Below, one piece after another: positions 20,251 to 28,452 of a stretch of 28,452 nucleotides of DNA. Under the pieces are notes generated by a model that saw only the letters and a program-made list of their open reading frames with translations, was not told where the DNA came from and searched no databases. Made by a program: the position numbers and the translations under genes. The stretch's first letter is position 1. Every line of letters begins with the position of its first letter. Source of the stretch: Bipolaris cookei (Eukaryota > Ascomycota > Dothideomycetes > Pleosporales > Pleosporaceae); assembly GCA_002286855.1 (NCBI GenBank), contig NRSV01000152.1, positions 1-28,452 on the forward strand. The letters run 5' to 3'.

Positions 20251-22331
20251 ATGAATCGGCCAACTTTGTGCGAGCTTACCATCAAGACATTCCTTAACCC
20301 TCTGAGTGTGGTGGCAATCGCTATACTTCTCTTCAGCTATATTTCGAATGTTTTGTTCAGATTGCTGCGACATAAGAAGAAGTTTCCTGTCTTTGGCGAT
20401 AAGCATGACTCTACGAGCTTTCGCGACGTAACAAGAGATGCCTACAAAAAGGTTGCGGCCCGAACACCAAACAAGATTTTAGATAAGTGTTAACTAAAGA
20501 TTTCAGCACCCAAACACATTTTATACTCTACCAACAGAGCCAATCAACAATGTCGTTGTTCCGATCAAATATGTTCCTGAAATCAAATCTGTTCCTGAAA
20601 TCAAATCTGTTCCTGAAATCAAATCTGTTCCTGAAATCAAATCTGTTCCTGAAATCAAATCTGTTCCAGAAACCAAATTATCGTTCATTGAACATAACTA
20701 CGCTCGATTCATTGGAAAGCATACAACAGTCATCACTCAGCGCGACCACCAACTCATCGAGAAAGGGTACCCAAAAGGCCAACGATTAATAGAGCATGCT
20801 CTGATTGATAGCATCAAAATTGACTTGACCCGGTTTCTCGGTCATACAATGTTCGTCATGCAAGAAGAAGCTAGTTGGGCGTTGCAAGACATATTTGGAC
20901 ATTGTCAAGGTAGTCTACTCACTATTACTAAATGACAGTGTTCTAAACAGATCTGTAGATTGGACATCAATCCACTTATATGCAAACGCATTAAGAATAA
21001 TTTCCTTCGTATCGGGTGAGCTTCGAACCCTAGTGTCTCTATCTCGTGAACGCTTGCTAAAAAATCAAAAATAAAGGACGTGTATTCATTGGCCTACCAA
21101 TGAGCAGAGATGAGCGGTGGCTCAAATCGACGATAGAGTTCACTGTGGATACTTTTCTTGGAGGCAAGAAGTTGTCTGGCTATCCCCGGGTTTTCTGGCC
21201 AATTTTGGAGTACTTCCTGCCAGAGCTTCGCAGAGTTCGGTGGCATTACAAGAACGTTAAGGACTTATTGCAGGTAGGTTTATTGACTAAGCCAGAATGT
21301 CGTGATCATTGCTAATCAATACCTTACAGCCTCTTCTTGAGGCACACCTACGGGACATGGAAGATCCGGACTTCAAGCGTCCGAAAGATATGCTCCAATG
21401 GGGAATAGACAACTCCAATGGCAATGAGAGAAACATCTGGTGGCAGACTATGTTTCACTTGAAGATCCCAGTTGCCGCGATCTATAGCACTGGAATTAGT
21501 GTACGTTGCTAAGATATCTAATGAAGCGTTGGTCATTATATGAACTATGCTAAAGTGATTAGCTTTACCATATATTGTTCGACATAGCCGCACTTCCAGA
21601 GACCCATGAAATTCTACGGCAAGAAATTGCCGAAGTTGAAACGAAATACGGTTGCCCCCTCCCTAAAGTGGGGCTCACAAAACTTCACAGACTTGATAGC
21701 CTTATGAAAGAATCACAGCGTATGAATCAGTTGAACATTTGTAAGTGGCGAGTAATTTTTCATGTATTTTTATTCACTGCACTGAAGAGAAACAAGTATA
21801 TCTTATTAGAAAGGCATTGTCACATGAGAGGCTAACAAGATGTTTGGTATAGTGACAATGACGCGTAAGGTAATGGAAGATATGAAATTTTCTGACGGCA
21901 CCATAATCCCTAAGGGAATGTTCATCGGTGTAGCTTCTGGAGCAGTTAACAGAGACGCGGAAATATTTACTAATCCAAACGAGTTTGATCCTTGGAGATT
22001 CTACAAACTACGACAAATGCCTGGAATGGAAAACCAGCATCAATTCGTATCCACAGGGTAAGTTCTCTCCCCAATAAGGGTGGATCTTTCCATGAATGTA
22101 TACGCTAACATATTTTTTAAATCTTATAGGAGCATGAACTATAATTGGGGCCATGGATCCCACGCATGTCCAGGGCGCTTTTTCGGTAGCAATGAGATTA
22201 AGATCGTTGTTGTTGATTTTCTCAAGGATTTTGAACTCAAACTACTCCCTGGCGAGAAGAGACCTGAAAATAATTGTTGGGGAATGGAATTTCGTCCCGA
22301 TTTTGGAGCGCAAATGCTAATTAGAAGATGA
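20251..22331 (+). CDS. cytochrome P450 monooxygenase, 8 exons, 537 aa, with hexapeptide repeat
   Basis: Exons: 20251-20451, 20507-20909, 20959-21015, 21077-21273, 21330-21500, 21563-21740, 21853-22057 and 22130-22331. They sum to 1614 nt with consistent phases and no internal stop. The first intron has an atypical GTTGCG donor but is supported because it gives AYKK joined to HPNTFYTLPTEPINNVVVP. An N-terminal membrane segment (about 13-35) is followed by VPIKY and five VPEIKS copies (about 90-119), WTSIHLYANALRIISFVSG, GRVFIGLPMSRDERW, DMLQWGID, ExxR as ESQR (393-396), FDPWRFYKLR and the heme signature WGHGSHACPGRFFG (Cys484). The layout resembles fungal ent-kaurene-oxidase-like P450s (CYP68/CYP503 type), ER-bound oxidases of terpenoid or other secondary metabolism. 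The substrate cannot be named. The gene diverges from the P450 pseudogene and ends 25 bp before element E. Confidence 0.85.
20573..20680 (+). repeat. in-frame 18-bp minisatellite inside the P450 gene
   Basis: Five identical copies of GTTCCTGAAATCAAATCT (20573-20662) are followed by a diverged sixth (20663-20680, GTTCCAGAAACCAAATTA) and preceded by a partial match (GTTCCGATCAAATAT). In the P450 frame each unit encodes VPEIKS. Because 18 is a multiple of 3, copy changes do not shift the frame. The unit corresponds to the LPPKYLPEIK-type segment that fungal P450s usually carry once. Confidence 0.92.
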
Positions 22332-22356
22332 TAGCTTTGAGGCAATTTGAAATATA

Positions 22357-24169
22357 AAGTGGTTCACAAGCGAGCGGGCCACTTTTGACGAGCGCGTCGA
22401 TGTCGACAAAATATCACGCACTGTTATCACAGTTAATAAAATATCATGGTATACCAATTTATTCATTAGAACTACCGCTATCACTAGAACTATCTACTTC
22501 AACTGCGAATGTACAGGTGTTGTGTCCAGCCTGCTTGCAACGTCCCCACAGCCTCTCTCCTCGCACCCTCCTCAACGCGCTCTCACCGTCGCCACGACTG
22601 CTACCCGCCTGTTCAGCTAATACTTCTTGTACCTTGCCTATAGTAAGAGTCTCTTCTGTCCGTATGTATCGCCGCTTCTGTCTCTTATGCTTATTTGCCT
22701 TGTCTAGAGCCTCTTGAAGGCTGCTCATTTTCTCCGTCACAAGCGTCATCTTATGTGCCATTTGCTGAGCCCCCTTACTTGACTGCGCAACCTGCTCGTC
22801 AAGTTAGTTTGCAGAAGACCCAGGGCAATTTATTACTCTTTATCTAAAGAGAGCACTTTGAGCCTCGACTTCGTGGGCGTTGCGTGGTATCTGCGTCTCC
22901 TAGGCGTCTTCCCGTCGCGGTGATTGTTTTGGTGTCTGCACCACCACATCAAGCTTCGATAGCACAGCCTGTGGGTCATTTGGGACTATACCAGCGGCTC
23001 TAAAACCAGCTTGAATATTCTCCTTCGTGATGGACTGCTCAAAAGCAGCCTTAAAGGCTAGTAGGAGGGTCTCCTTACTGATATAGTTGGTGCGGTTGCG
23101 TGCCAAGCCTGAAACAGCGTCACCATACTTGCGCTTCAACGGCGCAAAGCAAGCGACATCAAGAGGCTGCAACAGGTGCGACGAGTGTGCGGGCATGCAG
23201 AGAAGAATGATATTCTTCTCCTTGCAAAGATCTTGAAGACCGGCCGAGCAGTGCCTCTCATGGCCGTCGATAATGAGCTGTCGATACCTACCCATAATGC
23301 AGCTCTTTGTATGGGTATCAAAGTGCTCTAGCCACGCAAGAGCAAGCCGATTGTTCGTCCGGCCATTGTGACTAACTTTAAGGACCCAATCGGTAGGTAG
23401 GTTCTTAAACCAGACGTTGATAAGCACCTTGCCCGCAAAGATGACAAAGGGTGGTAGCCGACGACCCGACACGCCCACGCCTTGGATCATAGTAACCCAC
23501 TCCCGGTTGCCTGGCTGTATCCTCTTCTTTTTGCCAGATCTTTCGGACTCTGTGATAACTAACTGTGATAAAATCTTGCCCATCATAAAGCCAGTTTCGT
23601 CAAAGTTATAGATATCGTCGTCTACAATACCCCACTTCTGCTTCGTCGCCTCGACTAGATCAAACCAGCGCTTAATAGCTGCTGGATCCTCGCAGGCAGC
23701 TCGCTGGTAATCATAAGGAAGGCTTCAGCGGGTTTTGAGCTCAGGATTTCGCTTAACGAAGTTGTCAACCCAGTTCTTGCCAACAGGGTTGCTGGCGCGC
23801 TCATGCAGGAGTTTATCAGCCATTGCTCAAACTTCAGCCTTCGTAGGCGCAAATCCTCGCGCAGACTCTTCCAGAATACGCCTAACTATAGCCTCCTTTT
23901 CTAACTTATTTAGGCGCTTTGAGTTCGCTTCACAGTCGCGTCGGGGGCGCTTTCCAGCGCGTTGGTCAAAAAAAGTACTTCGAGGGACGTTATAGATTGA
24001 GAGAGCAAGTTTTTGGCTTTGAACACGTTGCGATTGGATATCAAAAAGAGCGAGCTGAAGATCTGCTTCAGTATAGGAAGTTTGAGCAGTGTGTTGTTGA
24101 GACATTACGCGTTATAGTGTCAACGTTTACGCGCTGGTGAGGCGTGTCCGACTCGCTTGTGAACCACGT
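22357..24169 (-). mobile_element. element E: CCHC-family pogo-type transposon
   Basis: An 1813-bp element. The left end reads AAGTGGTTCACAAGCGAG and the right end, complemented, ACGTGGTTCACAAGCGAG; pairing weakens after about 20 bp but extends in patches (GAGCGCGT versus CAGCGCGT) to about 48 bp. TA flanks lie at 22355-22356 and 24170-24171. The ends share the ACGT(N)8-9 GCGAG layout with elements C and D. It sits 25 bp downstream of the P450 stop codon. Confidence 0.82.
22459..24105 (-). pseudogene. broken pogo-like transposase of element E (five in-frame stops)
   Basis: A single frame of 549 codons from ATG 24105 to the stop at 22459. It shows an N-terminal helix-turn-helix (SIYNVPRSTFFDQRAGKRPR), NWVDNFVKRNPELKTR, the DDE domain with YNFDETGFMMG, LIIDGHERH and LLQPLDVACFAPLK, then NIQAGFRAAGIVPNDPQAV, a basic coil (KRQKRRYIRTEETLT) and a degraded CCHC knuckle (WGRCKQAGHNTCTF). 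Stops lie at 23829-23827 (TGA), 23727-23725 (TGA), 22902-22900 (TAG), 22842-22840 (TAA) and 22806-22804 (TAA). No frameshift was found, so decay is by point changes only. Several stops are explained by CAG or CAA becoming TAG or TAA, and one by CGA becoming TGA. It is non-functional. Confidence 0.85.
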
Positions 24170-24589
24170 TAGACCTTTCCAGATGTTCTGGTTTTCTAGT
24201 AGATATTTGGCCGTAAAGGCAGGCGTAGTAGTAACTACCTTATTCCCCTTTGGGGACAGCGCGACTGAGGCGACTACAGGCGACTGTTGTCAGATTTGAT
24301 GCTTGTGGGCAATGATTGAAGATGGTCCAAGATGATTCCATTGATCTGCTATGTACCATCTTCGTTTATTTATGGTGTATAGCTGTTGCTTTTTATTGTT
24401 GAGGTCGTGCATCCTTGTTACTGTGACAGTGGCTTGTCGCTTCGGCTCAGCTGAAGTCATTGCTTCTGCAGCCTTGTATAGGCTGCAACACCTCGCATAG
24501 CATCGGCTGGGTTCCGCAGCGTAGGGTGCTGTTATCTGACAGCGACATGTTATATTTTTTCTCTTGCGACAGCTGGCTTGGCTCATAAT

Positions 24590-25318
24590 CCACCAGATGG
24601 GTTTCCATCTGACAATTGTACACCTCCTTTAGAGGTAAAGGCTTGGTTGAAGGCGTTTCTTAGCCTAAGGACGTCAAAAGCAGCAGGGGCTCCTTGGTTG
24701 ACTAGGACTAGCTGCCTATCCTTTAAACTAGGCTTTGCCTTTTGAGGTGTATTCTTCTGTACAACAGTCCACTATTGCTCCTTGTTTGCTGCCGCGACTG
24801 TAGCGTACGATATATGCTGAGGCGGAGCAGCTATCTCTATTTTCCTGTTGCTGGCTTGGTCGCGCAGGAGTAGGTTTCTCAAGACGGCGAACTTTGTCTC
24901 TAAGCTCCTTTGAGACGTTAGAAAGTGAGGAGATTTGATCTCCTAGAATCGCAGAGTTTTTCTTGTTCAATCTGCCGTTTTCGGTGAAGTCTTTAAAGAC
25001 TTCAACTAGGTCTAGCAGACTAGTCTACCGGGTTGGATCGTTTTGAGCCAAGTTGGCTGCTTGGGTTACTAGGTTTCTAGCAATCTCTAGGGCCTCTTCG
25101 ATAGAGGCTGCCTTTGGTGTTTCACCCACTACGGGGTATCTTGGTAAAGCTTCCACAAATGGAGAGAAATTACTTCTTGTCCTTGTGTGGGTGGGCCTAG
25201 GAGGCTCCTCTGGCTGCCTAATAAAGCAGGGGGTATAGGCCTTCTCACCCATCTCAACTTCTCGATTATTATCCATTAGTCGTTTATTGTTTCCTCCAAT
25301 GTCTCTAGAGGCAGGCAT
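24590..25318 (-). pseudogene. relic of a retrotransposon ORF1 (gag-like), probably non-LTR
   Basis: Starts at ATG 25318 (MPASRDIGGNNKRLMDNN) with a proline-rich part (RQPEEPPRPTHTRTRSNFSP) and EEALEIARNLVTQAANLA. A TAG at 25027-25025 follows DPTR, and the same frame continues TSLLDLVEVFKDF, QISSLSNVSKELRDKVRRL (probable coiled coil) and RPSQQQENRD. A frame change near 24790-24810 leads to PSLKDRQLVLVNQGAPAAFD, LRLRNAFNQAFTSKGG and a TGA at about 24598. This coil-plus-small-domain layout resembles ORF1 of Tad-type non-LTR elements in fungi, from memory only. No reverse transcriptase is present, so it is a 5' fragment. It might equally be another retroelement gag. Confidence 0.5.
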
Positions 25319-25819
25319 TTTTTATTATTTTTATTGTTTTTTGGGTTTGGATTTCTTGTTGTATTTGAGCTTCGGCTAGCTCCTCGGTTCCTATTGGCTC
25401 TTCTAGCCTTGGCATCGAGGCCTAAGCTTTTGAGAAAAAATTCTCACAGGCGTGAGGAGTAGAGAAAAATATCTCTCTATTCTCTCTACTGCGCAATAGC
25501 GCCTTGGCTGCAGGTTTTAGAAGTGGTGTTAATCGATTCCTCCTGGTCAGTTCTCTTAGTTCTGGTGGTCACTAAGCAGTTTCCAGAAAACTCGAAGTTG
25601 ATGCCCCACCATTGGGGCCGAGTCCCCTCTCTCTCTTTTCCGCTAGACCCCCTACTACCCCCCGTTACACTAGGCTACGAGCCTCACCTCGATTTAGATA
25701 GCCCCTCCCCCACCTACACCAAATTGATAAACCCACGTAGCTACCCGCAGGCTTTTAGCCTGCACGTCTTATATAGCCCTCGGGCTGAAACAGGACGTTA
25801 ATCAACAACAACAATAATA
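25319..25819. other. leader-like region upstream of the ORF1 relic, no gene
   Basis: About 500 bp between the ORF1 start and element F. It is T-rich next to the ATG and C-rich further right on the plus strand (pyrimidine-rich CCCCTCCCCC-type runs). It could be the 5' untranslated leader of the retroelement on the minus strand. No open frame is convincing. Confidence 0.4.
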
Positions 25820-26524
25820 ACGTACCTCACGGGTTCGCGGTCCACTTTTGCCAAGACCCCACCAAAATATCTACTACCCACAAATGCTACAACAACAACA
25901 GCAGTTACAGCCTTCTAGGGAATGTCAAATACAGCTTGCTCTTCAAGCTCTTAAACAGGACGCGAATCTCTCAGAACGACGCGCTGCAGCTCTTTATAAC
26001 GTCTCTCGAACAACACTACGTCAAAGACGCGACGGACGGGCTTCACAAGCAGATCGTAGGTCTAAAACAATGAATCTATCTAAGCTTGAGGAGGACGTGG
26101 TTGTTCAGCATATACTTGATCTTGGTTCATGTGGATTTCACCTAGGCTCGCAGATGTGGCTGATATGGCTAATTCTGTCCGCGCTGAGCGCAATCTAGGC
26201 CAGGTTGGCCAAAACTGGCCCAGTACATTCGTTAAGCGCCGCCCTGAGCTTCAAGTGAATTTTAATCGTAAGTGCGACTACAAGAGAGCCCTCTGTGAGG
26301 ACCCGAAGGCTATTCAAGACTGGTTCGGCCTAGTAGCCAATATGAAAGCCAAGTATGGTATCCAGGACGACGACACGTACAACTTTGACGAGACGGGCTT
26401 TATGATGGGCCAGATTACTCCTGGAGCGGATGTCACAGCTTCGGAGAGACGTGGACGACCAAAGGCTGTCCAGCCTGGCAATAGAGAGTGGGCAACGGTC
26501 ATCCAGGGCATCAATGCGACCGGG
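25820..26524 (+). mobile_element. element F: 5' half of a C-type pogo transposon
   Basis: TA at 25818-25819 is followed by a left terminal repeat ACGTACCTCACGGG, then CCACTTTTGCCAAG, clearly related to element C. The transposase starts at ATG 25884 (MLQQQQQLQPSRECQIQ) with LSERRAAALYNVSRTTLRQRRDG, then LEEDVVVQHILDL. A one-base loss near 26136 shifts the frame; the next frame (26129 on) gives ISPRLADVADMANSVRAERN, NWPSTFVKRRPEL, YNFDETGFMMG and NREWATVIQGINATG. At 26524-26525 the similarity ends abruptly at an LTR-like sequence. The DDE catalytic core and 3' end are absent here. Confidence 0.78.
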
Positions 26525-26756
26525 TGTGATAGGCTAGAGCCTAGTTGGTGTGTTGTACCTCGATGGAATCTCGGCCTGCTCCTAAAATCCGGATGCCACC
26601 TAGAGCTCCGAGTCTCGCCGAGACTCGGTGCGCTCTGACCGACAACCGGAGCGACTAGGTCTTATCGACTCGATTGTGCAGGGGCAGCTAGCACTGTATA
26701 TAGATAGCTACGTAGCTCAGAAGCTCAGTTCTCTATCGAATACAATCTTGTTACCA
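26525..26756. mobile_element. LTR-like segment (solo LTR candidate), 232 bp
   Basis: Begins TGTGATAGGCTAGAGCC and ends AATACAATCTTGTTACCA, so it has TG..CA termini. It contains a GTATATAGATA TATA-like box at about 26696-26706. It breaks exactly where the element F homology stops. The flanks (CCGGG and GGCAT) do not match, so there is no target duplication, and the two sides belong to different transposons. It is probably an LTR left after recombination; no gag or pol sequence is nearby. Confidence 0.5.
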
Positions 26757-27200
26757 GGCATCGGCAACCTTTGCGCAGCCTCTCACAGTAGTAGCCTTAT
26801 AATAGGCCTTTTTGAACGCTGGTAGGAAGGTTTCTTTGCTGATATGGTGGATGCGATTGCGTGCCAAGATCCAGATAGCGTCGCTGTACGCGCGCTTCAA
26901 CGGCAAGAAGCAGCCTACATCAAGAGGCTGTAAGAAGTGCGACGAATTGGAAGACATACAGAGAAGGATTATCTTCTTCTTTTCGTAGAGATCTCGGAGC
27001 TTCACTGAGCAGTGACTCTCGTGGCCGTCAATAATGAGCAGCCTATGTGTCCCCACAGGGCGCGCATGAGAATCGAAGTGACGAAGCCAGTCAAGCGCTA
27101 GATCATTGTTCGTCCAGCCATTAGGACTAACTTGAATCACCCAGTCGCGTGGCAGGTCCTTTGTGAACCAGGTAGAGATCAGAACCTTGCCTGTGAAGAT
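26757..27200 (-). pseudogene. element G: DDE-domain fragment of a CCHC-family transposase
   Basis: The minus frame from 27200 gives IFTGKVLISTWF, DWVIQVSPNGWTNNDLALDW, LLIIDGHESH, KKKIILLCMSSNSSHFLQPL, DVGCFLPLKRAYSDAI and ISKETFLPAFKKAYYKATT. It is the central nuclease region of a relative of element E. Two catalytic motifs (DGHESH, LQPLD) are intact. It begins exactly at the GAGT microsatellite (27201) and fades near 26790 before the LTR-like segment. Helix-turn-helix and C-terminal parts are absent, so it is a fragment. Confidence 0.75.
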
Positions 27201-27220
27201 GAGTGAGTGAGTGAGTGAGT
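27201..27220. repeat. (GAGT)5 microsatellite at a transposon breakpoint
   Basis: Five perfect GAGT units. On the minus strand they read (ACTC)5 immediately before ATCTTCACAGGC of the element G transposase. Such short tandem tails can mark the 3' end of non-LTR retroelements, which would place a retroelement 3' end to the right of this point. Confidence 0.8.
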
Positions 27221-27634
27221 TGTATTTAACGTCTATATATAAAGCCTCCCTTGGGGCATGTAGACGGGCCATGCCTATAGCTTGCCGTACTCTGCTGTTA
27301 CACGGGGTCTGGATCTATACTTCTCTTGCCGGGTCCCACACCAAGGCCGGTGAGCTTTACGCTAGTGTTCCGTGAGGTTGTCTGGCGATTCGTAGTGGAA
27401 AAGAGTTATGGATGTAACCGGGGGTTTTAACAAACACTAATCTATATTGCTATAGACTAACGAGTAACAATCTTGTTAAGTAAAGTAACTAGTAAGAAAG
27501 TACAATTTGAGTTGACCACAACGAGAGTAAATAATGAAATCCATCCATCCTTATGTCCTCATTGCTTTCGTCCTGCCATCTCTTCATGCACTGCCATCTC
27601 AGATGGCCGGCCTTGGCGAGATGGCACATCACGT
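27221..27634. other. unassigned repeat-like sequence, no gene
   Basis: About 400 bp between the GAGT repeat and the LTR-like unit. It contains TATATATAAAG (about 27232-27242), an AACCGGGGG stretch near 27417 and an AT-rich right half. No coding motif was found. It may be the 3' part of a non-LTR element on the minus strand ending in (ACTC)5. The last ten bases (27625-27634) are the left copy of a 10-bp direct repeat. Confidence 0.4.
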
Positions 27635-28219
27635 TGTCAAAGTGTAGGGTGCTGCTTGTTCTACTATCGACTCAGAGGTAGAGGTCTCTGCNGAGCCTTG
27701 TTGTAGATAAGCTACTCAGCTATTCTACGACAGAATCCGGATGCGCAGTCCACACCCGGACTCTGCGATCAATCAAGTCTATAGTCGATCTATCAAGACT
27801 ATAATCTGTCAAAGTGTAGGGTGCTGCTTGTTCTACTATCGACTCAGAGGTAGAGGTCTCTGCCTTCTACTTGTCCGTAGTAGACTCAGAGCCAGCTTGA
27901 TCGAGAGATTCTAGAGAGAGAAGATATGTGCTAGGGGAGAAACACTAATTGATTGATCGTTGGTAGTGTGAATTGATCTTGTGTGAAGTGCTCTGTCTTC
28001 TATCTACTTGCTATCCTACTACTATATATATTAGCTAGAATAGATTCTAGAAGAGCCTATCTAGTAGTAGCTTGCGTAATCTATAGCGTCATAGATAGAT
28101 GTCTATTGATCGATTATAGTCTTGATAGATCGACTATAGACTTGATTGATCGCAGAGTCCGGGTGTGGACTGCGCATCCGGATTCTGTCGTGGAATAGCT
28201 GAGTAGCTTATCTACAACA
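27635..28219. mobile_element. LTR-like unit with partial inverted copy
   Basis: A full unit of 413 bp lies at 27807-28219 (TGTCAAAGTG..CTACAACA; as an LTR on the minus strand it reads TGTTGTAGAT..TTTGACA). To its left, 27635-27691 repeats the first 57 bases directly, base 27692 is N, and 27699-27806 is an inverted copy of the last 108 bases (28112-28219) with one mismatch. The block is flanked exactly by CACATCACGT at 27625-27634 and 28220-28229. No gag or pol is present. Confidence 0.7.
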
Positions 28220-28229
28220 CACATCACGT

Positions 28230-28452
28230 GACCTCGAGCCCCGCGGTGATCCGTTACCTTCTGACGCGGAGCTTTGTGGCACCATAACCACTCGTGCTCT
28301 CTCGTTCCTCTTGTCCCGCGTCAAGGAGAGCCCCTTTCTTGTTATCTCTGTAACAAGTAAGCGACGATAGGACACGAGCTGGACAAGAAGGGAGAAGCCC
28401 AGTCGCCCGAAAGCCAGCTTGGATGTTCTGCTGCGTGAATACTGTCGGCCGG
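28230..28452 (-). pseudogene. transposase fragment running off the window
   Basis: On the minus strand the window edge (about 28445-28350) encodes TVFTQQNIQAGFRATG then LLPSCPARVLSSL, matching the NIQAGFRAAGIVP segment that follows the DDE core in element E and the VPFDPERVISAL segment of element C. The rest of the element lies beyond 28452. Between 28349 and 28230 I see no reliable coding match. The frame near 28310 is open but unlike the other copies. Confidence 0.6.

Noticed and set aside
20487..20789. Open frame reading FLKSNL repeats
   Set aside because: It is the wrong frame of the P450 minisatellite. The correct frame gives VPEIKS and joins conserved P450 sequence on both sides.
1..28452. 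Search for an exotic multi-gene system (defence island, toxin cluster, CRISPR)
   Set aside because: All strong coding signals are explained by fungal metabolic or membrane genes and transposons; no array, effector or immunity-type gene set was found.

Overview
The window looks like a piece of a filamentous ascomycete genome (Pezizomycotina, perhaps a dothideomycete). The evidence is short introns (about 45-112 nt) with GT..AG ends and fungal-type branch sites, fungal P450, EXS, AhpD-like and CAP59-like genes, a dense nest of pogo/Fot1-type DNA transposons, and C-to-T (or G-to-A) nonsense changes like those left by repeat-induced point mutation (RIP). No bacterial operon, CRISPR array or rRNA gene was seen.

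Left third (1-9.66 kb): sparse, partly decayed gene territory. It holds a two-exon AhpD-like gene (1499-2393), a broken relic of a CAP59/GT69-type mannosyltransferase (about 3368-3880), a short tandem repeat (5234-5317) and a five-exon EXS-domain (SYG1/XPR1-type) membrane protein gene (8034-9653) whose usual N-terminal SPX domain I could not find. Most of the remainder of this third shows no recognisable gene.

Middle (9.84-17.61 kb): transposon territory. A 158-bp hAT-type MITE has exact 8-bp target duplications. Element A (10548-12689, intact 628-aa pogo transposase) sits inside the 3' coding end of the older, inverted element B. Element C (14657-17608, CCHC-tailed pogo) carries the internally deleted element D (14933-16037) inside its transposase. 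In both nests, removing the inner element and one TA restores the outer reading frame.

Gene island (17.69-22.33 kb): two divergently transcribed cytochrome P450 genes share a 445-bp intergenic region. The left one (minus strand, 11 exons) is whole except for one premature stop just before its heme-binding segment. The right one (plus strand, 8 exons, 537 aa) reads through completely and contains five perfect copies of an 18-bp repeat, giving (VPEIKS)5. Transposons begin 80 bp beyond one gene and 25 bp beyond the other.

Right part (22.36-28.45 kb): a mosaic of pogo element E (five stops), a relic non-LTR-type ORF1, the 5' half of element F (a relative of C), an LTR-like segment, the DDE part of element G, a GAGT microsatellite, an LTR-like unit with a partial inverted copy and an ambiguous base, and a transposase fragment that runs off the window.
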